Origin: an uncultured Collinsella sp.
GTDB lineage: Bacteria; Actinomycetota; Coriobacteriia; Coriobacteriales; Coriobacteriaceae
Length of the DNA stretch: 29,218 nucleotides
Assembly: GCA_958429225.1 (NCBI GenBank)
Contig: CAUAJB010000020.1
Location: 1-29,218, forward strand
Direction: 5' to 3'
Shown: piece by piece, positions 9,737 through 16,558 of the stretch
Layout of the letters: each line of letters begins with the position of its first letter
Position numbering within the stretch: position 1 is the stretch's first letter
Position numbers and translations under genes: made by a program
The notes under the pieces: generated by a model
Seen by the model: the letters and a program-made list of their open reading frames with translations, nothing else
What the model was told of the DNA's origin: nothing
Databases searched by the model: none

Positions 9737-9936
9737 GCTGCGGAAAAGCCTCGAAACATGCAGTTTGCTGACGTGCTGACCAAAACCTTGCCACGAGCTT
9801 GACGGGCTGGTCAGCTTCTGGTCAGCGATTGGTTTGACATCGAAAACCAAGATCGCGATTGCGCCGCTTTGCACTCTGACCGCCCAGACAATGGTGGTAA
9901 GGGCATTCGCCCGGCACTGCCATGAGAGGAGCGGCC
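9737..9936 (+). promoter_or_regulatory. Upstream region of the tad operon
   Basis: This is the rest of the 252-base gap before cpaB. It contains GCTGACC at 9775-9781 and two direct GGTCAGC words at 9809-9815 and 9820-9826 (11-base spacing, one helical turn), in all one inverted and two direct copies of the same heptamer. TTGACA occurs at 9834-9839, but the position 17 bases on (GATTGC) is a poor -10. A regulator-binding role in front of the pilus operon is possible. No ORF with a ribosome binding site is seen. Confidence 0.3.
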
Positions 9937-10596
9937 GTGAACAAGAGCAAGCGCATCGCTATCAGTCTGGTCGCGGGCGTGCTCGCTGCTCTGCTCTGCA
10001 TGGTTTACGGCTCGTCGATCCGCTCGCAAGCCGAACAGGTCCAGGCTGAGACCTTGGCCAAGTACGGTGGCGATCGCGTCGAGGTATGCGTTGCGGCGCG
10101 CGATATCGATGTGGGCGAGACCCTCGATGAGACCAATGTCATAACCCAGGAATGGCTGACGAGTCTGCTGCCGCGTGACGCGGCGACCGAGCTGCGCCAG
10201 GTGCGCGGCGACGTGACGACTTCGCGTATTCCCAAAAACGCCGTGATCTGCAATGTCTACACCAAGGCCGAGAGCCACAAGCTCGAGGTGCCTAAGGGCA
10301 AGGTCGCCGTTTCGGTGGCGGTCGATGCCGAGCACTCGGTCGGCGGTGCTACGGGCGTGGGCAGCTACGTGGATGTGTATGTGCAAAAAGACGGCGTAAC
10401 CGATCGGCTGTGCGGCGCGTACGTGATCGATACCAGTGAGGATTCCGGTGCCACGCGCGAGGGCAAGATCGAATGGGTGACGCTGGCGGCTGACCCCGAA
10501 GACGTCAAGGAACTGCTGGGAGCCTCGGGCAAGGGAACGGTCAGCTTGACGATTCCCGCCACGGCGCGCGGCAAAAAGAGCGGAGGCGACGAGTGA
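9937..10596 (+). CDS. cpaB: Flp pilus assembly protein CpaB/RcpC-like
   Basis: 219-residue envelope protein of the Tad pilus. One N-terminal membrane anchor (about residues 7-25, ISLVAGVLAALLCMVYG) is followed by an SAF-like domain (VEVCVAARDIDVGETLDETNV) and an RcpC-like domain (KVAVSVAVDAEHSVGG, YVDVYV). In Gram-negative relatives this family contacts the secretin; here, in an apparent monoderm, its role is unclear. The GTG at 9937 is preferred because AGAGGAG is five bases upstream; an ATG at 9922 would place that ribosome binding site inside the gene. It is the first gene of the operon, and its stop overlaps the cpaE start. Confidence 0.8.
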   Translation: MNKSKRIAISLVAGVLAALLCMVYGSSIRSQAEQVQAETLAKYGGDRVEVCVAARDIDVGETLDETNVITQEWLTSLLPRDAATELRQVRGDVTTSRIPKNAVICNVYTKAESHKLEVPKGKVAVSVAVDAEHSVGGATGVGSYVDVYVQKDGVTDRLCGAYVIDTSEDSGATREGKIEWVTLAADPEDVKELLGASGKGTVSLTIPATARGKKSGGDE

Positions 10597-12233
10597 TGAA
10601 GGCGATCTGGCTTGCGTGCTGCGCGTGCGGCGATTACGGGCTGTTGCAGCGGGAAGTCGAGGGCCGTGACGCGGGTGCACAGGTGCTTCGCGTGGGTGAC
10701 CTGGACGGGCTGGTTTCCATGGCGCGGGCGTTTCCGTCGCGCCGCGGAGCTGCCATCATCGCGGCGTCTCTGTTTGATACCGAAGATGTGCGCAAAACTG
10801 TTGCGCGCCTGACGGCCGAAGGCCGCGTGAGTCGCGTGGTCGTCTTGATAGAAGCGCTCGATCCGTCGGATATCGAGGGGCTGTTTCGTGCAGGGGCGAC
10901 CGAGGTCATCGCTGCGCACAGTATATGCGGCAACGGGCGCGCGGGCGAGGGAGCGGTTGATTCCGATCGGCGCATGACGATTGAGCCCGATGCTTTTGTT
11001 GATAGGGAACCCGGGGCGCCTCGCGCTACAAGAGGCCCGCGTGTTGATGATTATGGAAAAGCGGAAGCCGAGCATGGTCGGCGCCCCCGGAACCCCCTTG
11101 CATACGATGGCGCTGGAGGGCCGGTGCAGCATACTAGCGATTCCCCGGCTGTAGATATGGGATACGTGCACGGCGTGAATCTGGTGGATGAACTCGACGA
11201 AGTTGAGGGCTTTGCCGGGTGCGGCGAGTTGTCGCTGATGCAGCATGAGCAGATTGCACAGAACGAGCCTGCCTCGCAGACCGAACAAGCTGCCATGCCG
11301 GCTTGGACACAGCGTGTGGTTGCGGCGGAGGAGACGGGGACGCTGTCACCGACGCCTCCGATGCCGCCGGTAGACGCTGCCGCTCCGCAGCGTCGAGCTC
11401 CGGTCATCTGCGCCATTTCGGGTTCGGGCGGTTGCGGCAAGTCGACGATCGTTGCCACCATGGCACACACATCGTCGCTGTTGGGCTTGCGTGCCGCCGT
11501 GCTCGACCTGGACCTGATGTTTGGAAACCTTTACGACTTGTTAGGCGTCGATGCTCCGCGCGATATGGCGGCACTTATCGAGCCGTCGGCGGCGGGCGCG
11601 CTCACCGAGCCGGATATCGTAGCCGCATCGATGCGCGTGGCGCCGGGCGTTACGCTCTGGGGTCCCGTCGCGGCGCCCGAGCAAGCCGAGCTCATGGCAC
11701 GTCCGGTGGAGCTACTGCTTGATGTCCTGCGTCGCGAATCCGACGTGGTCTTTATCGATACCTCGGTCTTTTGGGGCGATGCCGTGGCGGCTGCGGTGGC
11801 GGCGAGCGACCGTTGCCTGGTCGTTGGCGATGCGGCGGTGTCGTCCGCGACATCGGCGTCGCGCGTCATTGAACTGGCAAGTCGAGTAGGTGTGCCGCGC
11901 ACGCGCATGAGCGCCGTGTTCAACCGGTTCGGTGCGCGCGGGGCAGACGAGGACGTCGCCATGCGCTTTGAGATTGCCTGTGCGTTGAGCTCCAAGATTC
12001 GTATCGCCGATGGCGGGCAGGATCTCGCCGCGCTCATGGCGTTTGGGCGCGCCGACGAGGCAGTGGGTCAGACGAGCGCTTTTGCGACCAGCGTGCGCGA
12101 GGCCACGCGCGAGATGCTCGTGGAACTGGGGTGCGCCGTCGGCCCTTGGAGCGATATAGTCGCCGACCGTGCAACGCGTACCGAACGCCCGCGTATCCGC
12201 CTTCCCTGGTCGCGCGAGGGTGATCAGCGATGA
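10596..12233 (+). CDS. cpaE: Tad pilus assembly/localisation ATPase CpaE (TadZ-like)
   Basis: 545-residue MinD/ParA-family ATPase that localises the Tad machine. Residues 1-120 resemble the divergent receiver-like domain of CpaE/TadZ. They are followed by a long low-complexity linker (about 125-260, rich in Ala, Glu and Pro), then the P-loop SGSGGCGKST around 276-284. That P-loop lacks the usual first Lys of the deviant Walker A (KGGxGK). Next come VLDLDLMFGNLYDLL and FIDTSVFWGD. The start ATG overlaps the cpaB stop (TGATG), with GGAGG nine bases upstream. The linker is unusually long for the family. Confidence 0.8.
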   Translation: MKAIWLACCACGDYGLLQREVEGRDAGAQVLRVGDLDGLVSMARAFPSRRGAAIIAASLFDTEDVRKTVARLTAEGRVSRVVVLIEALDPSDIEGLFRAGATEVIAAHSICGNGRAGEGAVDSDRRMTIEPDAFVDREPGAPRATRGPRVDDYGKAEAEHGRRPRNPLAYDGAGGPVQHTSDSPAVDMGYVHGVNLVDELDEVEGFAGCGELSLMQHEQIAQNEPASQTEQAAMPAWTQRVVAAEETGTLSPTPPMPPVDAAAPQRRAPVICAISGSGGCGKSTIVATMAHTSSLLGLRAAVLDLDLMFGNLYDLLGVDAPRDMAALIEPSAAGALTEPDIVAASMRVAPGVTLWGPVAAPEQAELMARPVELLLDVLRRESDVVFIDTSVFWGDAVAAAVAASDRCLVVGDAAVSSATSASRVIELASRVGVPRTRMSAVFNRFGARGADEDVAMRFEIACALSSKIRIADGGQDLAALMAFGRADEAVGQTSAFATSVREATREMLVELGCAVGPWSDIVADRATRTERPRIRLPWSREGDQR

Positions 12234-13558
12234 GCCTGCAAACGAGGATTAAGGCTGCCGGCGCTGCAGCGGCGGCAGCTCCTGTAGATGCGGGGCGTCG
12301 CCGCGCGGTGAAACGACGCACTAAGCGCGCCGTGATGGACCGCATGGGTTACGACGAAGTGGCGCGTATCAGCGCCTATATCGACCCGGTACTTGCCCGC
12401 TCGGAATTGCGTCCCGCGGTGGAGGCGGCGCTCAATGTTGAGGAGCCGACCGATCTCGCGACGCCCGAGCGCGAGACCATCATCGACGAGATTTTGGATG
12501 ACGTGGTGGGCTTGGGGCCGTTGCAGCCGCTCATCGAGGACGACACCGTTACCGAGATCATGATCAACGGCTGCCGCTCGGCCTTCTTTGAACGCGGCGG
12601 CGTCTTGTACCCCATCGAGCATGCGTTTGAGGATGATGAGCAGATCCGTGTGCTTATCGACCGCATCATCTCGCCACTTGGCCGCCGTATCGACGAGCGC
12701 AGCCCCATCGTCAACGCCCGCCTCAAAACGGGCTATCGCGTCAACGCGGTGATTCCGCCTGTGGCGATTGACGGACCGATTCTCACCATCCGAAAGTTCT
12801 CGGACCGCATCTGCTCGCTGGACGAGCTTGTGGGGCTGGGGTCGCTGCCGCTTTGGTATGCGCAGCTGCTGTCATGCGCGGTGTCGCTGAGACAGGACCT
12901 GGCGGTTGCGGGAGGCACGGGATCTGGTAAGACCACCCTGCTCAACGCGTTGTCATGCGAGATTTCCACCGGCGAGCGCATCGTGACGATCGAGGACTCT
13001 GCCGAGCTCAAGTTTGCGCATCATCCACACGTGGTGCGTCTAGAGGCGCGCGAGGCTTCAATTGAGGGCGAGGGCGCGGTGACGATCCGCGACCTGGTGA
13101 CCAATGCCCTGCGCATGCGCCCCGACCGCATCGTGGTGGGTGAGGTGCGCGGTGCTGAGTGCTGCGACATGTTGCAGGCCATGAACACGGGCCACGACGG
13201 GTCGCTCACCACACTTCATGCGGGCTCAGAACAGGAGACCGTGGTGCGTCTGACGTTGCTTGCACGTTATGGCATCGATCTGCCGAGCGAGCTCATCGAG
13301 GAGCAGATTGCCATGGCGCTCGACGGCATCGTGATGTCCGAGCGCCACGCCGATGGCAGGCGCTTCGTCTCCTCGTATTCGGGGGTGCGTCGCGCCGCGT
13401 CGGGCGGCGTAGAGCTCGAGCGCTATGTGACTTTCGATGCCGCCGAGCGCACCTGGACGCTTGACCGCGAGCCGCCGTTTATCGCAGAAGGCCTGCGGTC
13501 GGGGACGCTCACACAAGAGGAGGTGGACGAATGGAGGTCGCTGTGCCCCTCGTCGTAG
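12230..13558 (+). CDS. tadA: Tad pilus secretion ATPase CpaF/TadA
   Basis: Hexameric type II/IV-secretion-like ATPase that drives pilin assembly at the cytoplasmic membrane. The 442-residue protein has an N-terminal helical domain, the PAS-like region (VTEIMINGCRSAFFERGG), Walker A GGTGSGKTT at 228-236, an Asp-box region (IVTIEDSAELK), a Walker-B-like segment (RIVVGEVRGAE) and a His box (GSLTTLHAGS). It overlaps cpaE by four bases (ATGA) and tadB by 28 bases, so translation is coupled along the operon. Confidence 0.93.
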   Translation: MSLQTRIKAAGAAAAAAPVDAGRRRAVKRRTKRAVMDRMGYDEVARISAYIDPVLARSELRPAVEAALNVEEPTDLATPERETIIDEILDDVVGLGPLQPLIEDDTVTEIMINGCRSAFFERGGVLYPIEHAFEDDEQIRVLIDRIISPLGRRIDERSPIVNARLKTGYRVNAVIPPVAIDGPILTIRKFSDRICSLDELVGLGSLPLWYAQLLSCAVSLRQDLAVAGGTGSGKTTLLNALSCEISTGERIVTIEDSAELKFAHHPHVVRLEAREASIEGEGAVTIRDLVTNALRMRPDRIVVGEVRGAECCDMLQAMNTGHDGSLTTLHAGSEQETVVRLTLLARYGIDLPSELIEEQIAMALDGIVMSERHADGRRFVSSYSGVRRAASGGVELERYVTFDAAERTWTLDREPPFIAEGLRSGTLTQEEVDEWRSLCPSS

Positions 13559-14457
13559 GGGGTTTGGCAGGGTTTTCTGTCGCGACGGCGTGCGGGGCGG
13601 AACCTCGTGTGCCGCAGGTGCCGCCGGCGGAGCTGGCGCGTCAGGCGCTCGAGACGGTGGCAGAGAAACTGCCGCGTGAGCTGGTGGAAAACGATCTGCT
13701 GAAAAAGATCGCCCGTTCGTGGGCATCGCTGGCTCCGGCGCATCGCCTTGGCCTCGTGATCGAAGATGCTTCGGGGCGTTTGGCGTTTCTGCTGCTCTCG
13801 AGCGGTGTCTGCTGCATTTTACTAACGATGGTGTCGTTATCGCCCCTCGGATTTGCCTTGGGACTTGTTGCTCCGATTGCCGTTGGCGCCGCTCGGGATG
13901 GCTTTGAGAGCCGGCGCGAGCAACACGATGCAGAAGAGGCCATGCCCGAGGCGTTTACCGCACTTTCCATGTCGCTTGCCTCGGGACATTCGCTGGCTCA
14001 GGGCATGCGCTTTGTGGGCGCTCATGCGCAAGAACCGGTGCATACCGAGTTTTTGCGGGTGGCGGCGGCGATCGATTGCGGCATCTCGGCGACCGACGCG
14101 CTCGATGACTTGCTCGTGCGCATCGACGCCCCCGGTCTTTCGCTTGTGACCTTGGCGCTTAAGGTGTCACAGCGCACCGGCGCTCCGCTTGCCGACTTAC
14201 TGTCCGAGGCGTCGAGCATGGTGGGGGAGCGCATTGAGCTCAAGCGCCGCCTAGATGTTAAGACGTCGCAGGCCCGCATGTCTGCGCATATGGTCGCGGC
14301 GATGCCGACGGGCATGTGCGCGGTGTTGGCGCTGCTTTCGGCAGATTTTCGTCGCGGTCTTGCGACGCCTGCCGGCGCGGGCGCTGTGGTGCTGGGTCTT
14401 GCCCTCAACGCCGTTGCCCTGGTGGTTATCAGGCGCATTATGCGGGTGGAGCTATGA
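13531..14457 (+). CDS. tadB: Tad pilus inner-membrane platform protein TadB
   Basis: 308-residue type II secretion F-domain protein that forms the membrane platform with TadC. Membrane segments fall near residues 85-125 (LLLSSGVCCILLTMVSL and a following hydrophobic stretch) and at the C-terminus (AVVLGLALNAVALVVI). The cytoplasmic F domain between them has the typical ALSMSLASGHSLAQGM and DLLSEASSMV patterns. AGGAGG at 13517-13522 precedes the ATG, which lies inside the end of tadA. Confidence 0.85.
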   Translation: MEVAVPLVVGGLAGFSVATACGAEPRVPQVPPAELARQALETVAEKLPRELVENDLLKKIARSWASLAPAHRLGLVIEDASGRLAFLLLSSGVCCILLTMVSLSPLGFALGLVAPIAVGAARDGFESRREQHDAEEAMPEAFTALSMSLASGHSLAQGMRFVGAHAQEPVHTEFLRVAAAIDCGISATDALDDLLVRIDAPGLSLVTLALKVSQRTGAPLADLLSEASSMVGERIELKRRLDVKTSQARMSAHMVAAMPTGMCAVLALLSADFRRGLATPAGAGAVVLGLALNAVALVVIRRIMRVEL

Positions 14458-15095
14458 GCGCCCCGGTTGCAGTTGCGGCTTGCCTGTGCGCTCTGAGTGT
14501 ATTTGTCGCGACGGGTTTGGATCGGGCGGATGCACGCAAGATCGCAGAGGCCTGCAAGCGCGAGGCGGTGCTGGTCGCTGCCGCGGGTCGCTCGGTGGTC
14601 GATGCTCTGACCGCGCGAATGAAGGGCGCGGTTGGAGCGGGCGGCCCGGCGCGAGTGTCGCTCGGCGAAGTGTCCGAGATGATCGATGTTGTGCGCTTGG
14701 GCCTTTCGGCCGGTCTTTCGTTTGATGCGGCGCTTGAGATTTTCTGCGCCAACCGCCGGTCAGTGCTGGCTCTTCGACTTGAGCGTGCCTGCATGGCGTG
14801 GCAGGTGGGCGTGGGCACGCGTGAGGACGAGTTGTTGGCCGCCGCGCGCGACCTGGACGTGCGAGCGCTCGAGACCTTTGCCATCACGGTGGGACAGGCG
14901 CTCGCCCTGGGTGCCCCACTTGCCGAGACACTGGCCGCTCAAAGTCGCGAGATCCGTGCGGCTCATCGCGCCGCGGTCGAGCGCGAGATCGAGCGTGCGC
15001 CCGTCAAGCTGCTGATTCCCACCGGCACACTCATCTTGCCGGCGTTGCTTCTGTCCATATTGGGCCCGCTGTTGGGAGCAGGCGGGATGATGTAG
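14454..15095 (+). CDS. tadC: Tad pilus inner-membrane platform protein TadC
   Basis: 213-residue second platform protein with a type II secretion F domain (VRLGLSAGLSFDAALEIF; FAITVGQALALGAPLAETL). An N-terminal hydrophobic segment and a C-terminal membrane hairpin (KLLIPTGTLILPALLLSIL) flank it. The ATG overlaps the tadB stop (ATGA). The protein is shorter than many TadC members, missing much of the N-terminal membrane region. The gene ends ten bases before the first pilin. Confidence 0.82.
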   Translation: MSAPVAVAACLCALSVFVATGLDRADARKIAEACKREAVLVAAAGRSVVDALTARMKGAVGAGGPARVSLGEVSEMIDVVRLGLSAGLSFDAALEIFCANRRSVLALRLERACMAWQVGVGTREDELLAAARDLDVRALETFAITVGQALALGAPLAETLAAQSREIRAAHRAAVEREIERAPVKLLIPTGTLILPALLLSILGPLLGAGGMM

Positions 15096-15105
15096 GGAGG
15101 AATAC

Positions 15106-15339
15106 ATGAACACGATGACTGACGTTGCTGGCAAGGTCTGGAGCTGGGCTGTTTGCCAGTCAATTCGCGCTCGCCAGCATGCCGGGGAGCTACTGCAGGA
15201 GGAGAGTGCGCAGGGCACCACCGAATACGCCATCTTGGTCGGCGTGCTCGTGGTGATCGCCATCATTGCCATTGTCGCATTTAAGGGCAAGGTCCAAGAT
15301 CTATGGAACGCTATCAGCGAGGGCATCAACAGCCTGTAG
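15106..15339 (+). CDS. Flp-type pilin, probable major subunit
   Basis: 77-residue small protein with a long basic/amphipathic leader, then EESAQGTTEYAILVG and a hydrophobic helix (residues 41-59), typical of Flp/Tad pilins. Cleavage between Ala35 and Gln36 would place Glu40 at +5, the position prepilin peptidases need. It is preceded by AGGGAGG nine to ten bases before the ATG, one of the best ribosome binding sites in the operon, as expected of an abundant subunit. The mature peptide would be about 42 residues. Confidence 0.82.
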   Translation: MNTMTDVAGKVWSWAVCQSIRARQHAGELLQEESAQGTTEYAILVGVLVVIAIIAIVAFKGKVQDLWNAISEGINSL

Positions 15340-15866
15340 AGGGCGAGCGCCCCATCGGGGTGCTGCTGGTGTTTGCTTGCCTGACCGTGGCGATAGCGGC
15401 GGTGCTTTGGGGGCTTAACGCCGCGCGGCAGCAGCGTCCTGGGGCCGCCTTCGATTCGGACTCAGATTCGGCGGTGGCGTCTCAAAAAGATGAGATGCGA
15501 GATGCGGACGATTCGGATGTCGCTGTCACGGCGCAAACCTTTCTGCGGACGCTCGACAAGCGGTCTGGCACTGCGACGGATTCACCTGAGGACAACGCGA
15601 TTGCGGTCCGGCTTGCATGGTCCGAGGACCGACCGATGACCGAGGCAGCGGTGGATATGTTACGCGCCTACCGCGAGGTGCCAACGGCCCAGCTCGCCCT
15701 GAGCGGCTATCTCGATATTAAGGGCAACGTATGGGGCGCCATCGTGCGCGATGGGCGCGGCTGGGTCGATATGGTGACGGTTGCCGCGGATGCTGGCGAT
15801 GCTTCGTGTCGTCTGCGCGCCGTGCGTCTGGTCCCGCAAACAATAAGCTCAAAGGAGGGATCGTGA
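15303..15866 (+). CDS. Unknown single-membrane-segment protein in the tad operon
   Basis: 187-residue protein with no family I recognise. A short N-terminal cytoplasmic tail is followed by one membrane helix (about residues 18-36, IGVLLVFACLTVAIAAVLWG), an Asp/Ser-rich linker and a globular extracytoplasmic domain (LSGYLDIKGNVWGAIVRDG). It overlaps the end of the pilin gene by 37 bases in another frame. An in-frame GTG at 15360 is an alternative start but would cut into the membrane helix. The position between two pilin genes suggests a role in pilus assembly or anchoring. Confidence 0.6.
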   Translation: MERYQRGHQQPVEGERPIGVLLVFACLTVAIAAVLWGLNAARQQRPGAAFDSDSDSAVASQKDEMRDADDSDVAVTAQTFLRTLDKRSGTATDSPEDNAIAVRLAWSEDRPMTEAAVDMLRAYREVPTAQLALSGYLDIKGNVWGAIVRDGRGWVDMVTVAADAGDASCRLRAVRLVPQTISSKEGS

Positions 15867-15867
15867 A

Positions 15868-16086
15868 ATGCATGGCATTCTGCGTGAGGAATCTGCCCAG
15901 GCGACGGTCGAATACGCCATCGTCACGGTGGCGCTGTTATCGATCGTGCTGGCGATTGTGGGACTTTGGCGTGCTGGCACCGATGGACGCTTGGCGGCGC
16001 TGGTTGAGCGGGCGGCATCCCATGGCGTTGCCTCGACGTCGGTTATCGACGCCGCTACGGGCGCTAAGGACATCGCGTTGTATTGA
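15868..16086 (+). CDS. Small Flp/TadE-type pilin-like protein
   Basis: 72-residue protein with a very short leader, EESAQATVEYAIV and one hydrophobic helix (residues 16-35). The predicted cleavage Ala10/Gln11 puts Glu15 at +5, as in the upstream pilin. A strong AAAGGAGGG sits upstream of the ATG. It is likely a minor pilin. Its stop lies within the start region of the TadE-like gene that follows. Confidence 0.75.
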   Translation: MHGILREESAQATVEYAIVTVALLSIVLAIVGLWRAGTDGRLAALVERAASHGVASTSVIDAATGAKDIALY

Positions 16087-16558
16087 TATCGCGCGCGAGG
16101 ACCGGGCGCAGTCTACGGTCGAGGCCGCTTTTTTGCTGCCGACGTTTCTGACGCTCATCCTTCTCGCACTGCAACCGGTGTGCCTGCTTTATACGCGCGC
16201 GGTCATGGAGTCTGCCGCCGCCGAGACCGCGCGGCTCATGACCACGACGACGGCGGAGGACGACGATCTTAAGGAGTTCACCCTCCGCCGGCTTGCCGCA
16301 GTGCCCAACGTTTCGATCTTTCATGCCGGCGGGCCGTTGTCGTGGGATGTCGAGCTTAGCCGGGCCGATGCGGGCGGCGTCTCGTCCGTGTCCGTTTCCG
16401 GCGAGGTCAAGCCGTTGCCTGTGATCGGTGCGTTTGCGCAGGTTATGGGTGGTACCGCCGAGGGCGGCTACGTTGAGCTCAAGGTCGATGTCTCGTATCA
16501 ATCACGTCCCGAATGGCTGGAGGGAGATTATGATTCGTGGATTGCTGCATGGGATTAA
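16022..16558 (+). CDS. tadE: TadE-like pseudopilin (start uncertain)
   Basis: Predicted minor pseudopilin. EDRAQSTVEAAFLLP begins the conserved TadE region, followed by a membrane helix (LTLILLALQPVCLLYTRAV) and an extracytoplasmic domain. The start is unclear. ATG 16022 gives 178 aa and a 31-residue Arg-rich leader overlapping the upstream gene by 65 bases, without a good ribosome binding site. An in-frame ATT at 16082 would overlap the previous stop (ATTGA) and give a short leader like those of the sister proteins, with TAAGGA 12 bases upstream. There is no ATG, GTG or TTG nearer the motif. The gene overlaps the next one by 29 bases. Confidence 0.7.
   Translation: MALPRRRLSTPLRALRTSRCIDIAREDRAQSTVEAAFLLPTFLTLILLALQPVCLLYTRAVMESAAAETARLMTTTTAEDDDLKEFTLRRLAAVPNVSIFHAGGPLSWDVELSRADAGGVSSVSVSGEVKPLPVIGAFAQVMGGTAEGGYVELKVDVSYQSRPEWLEGDYDSWIAAWD

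Noticed and set aside
12230..14457. Frameshift between tadA and tadB
   Set aside because: The 28-base overlap is a normal coupling; each protein has full family length ends and tadB has its own AGGAGG.
15731..16021. Extended N-terminus of the TadE-like gene from 15731
   Set aside because: This part lies within the second small pilin and the unknown protein in other frames and gives Arg/Trp-rich shadow sequence.
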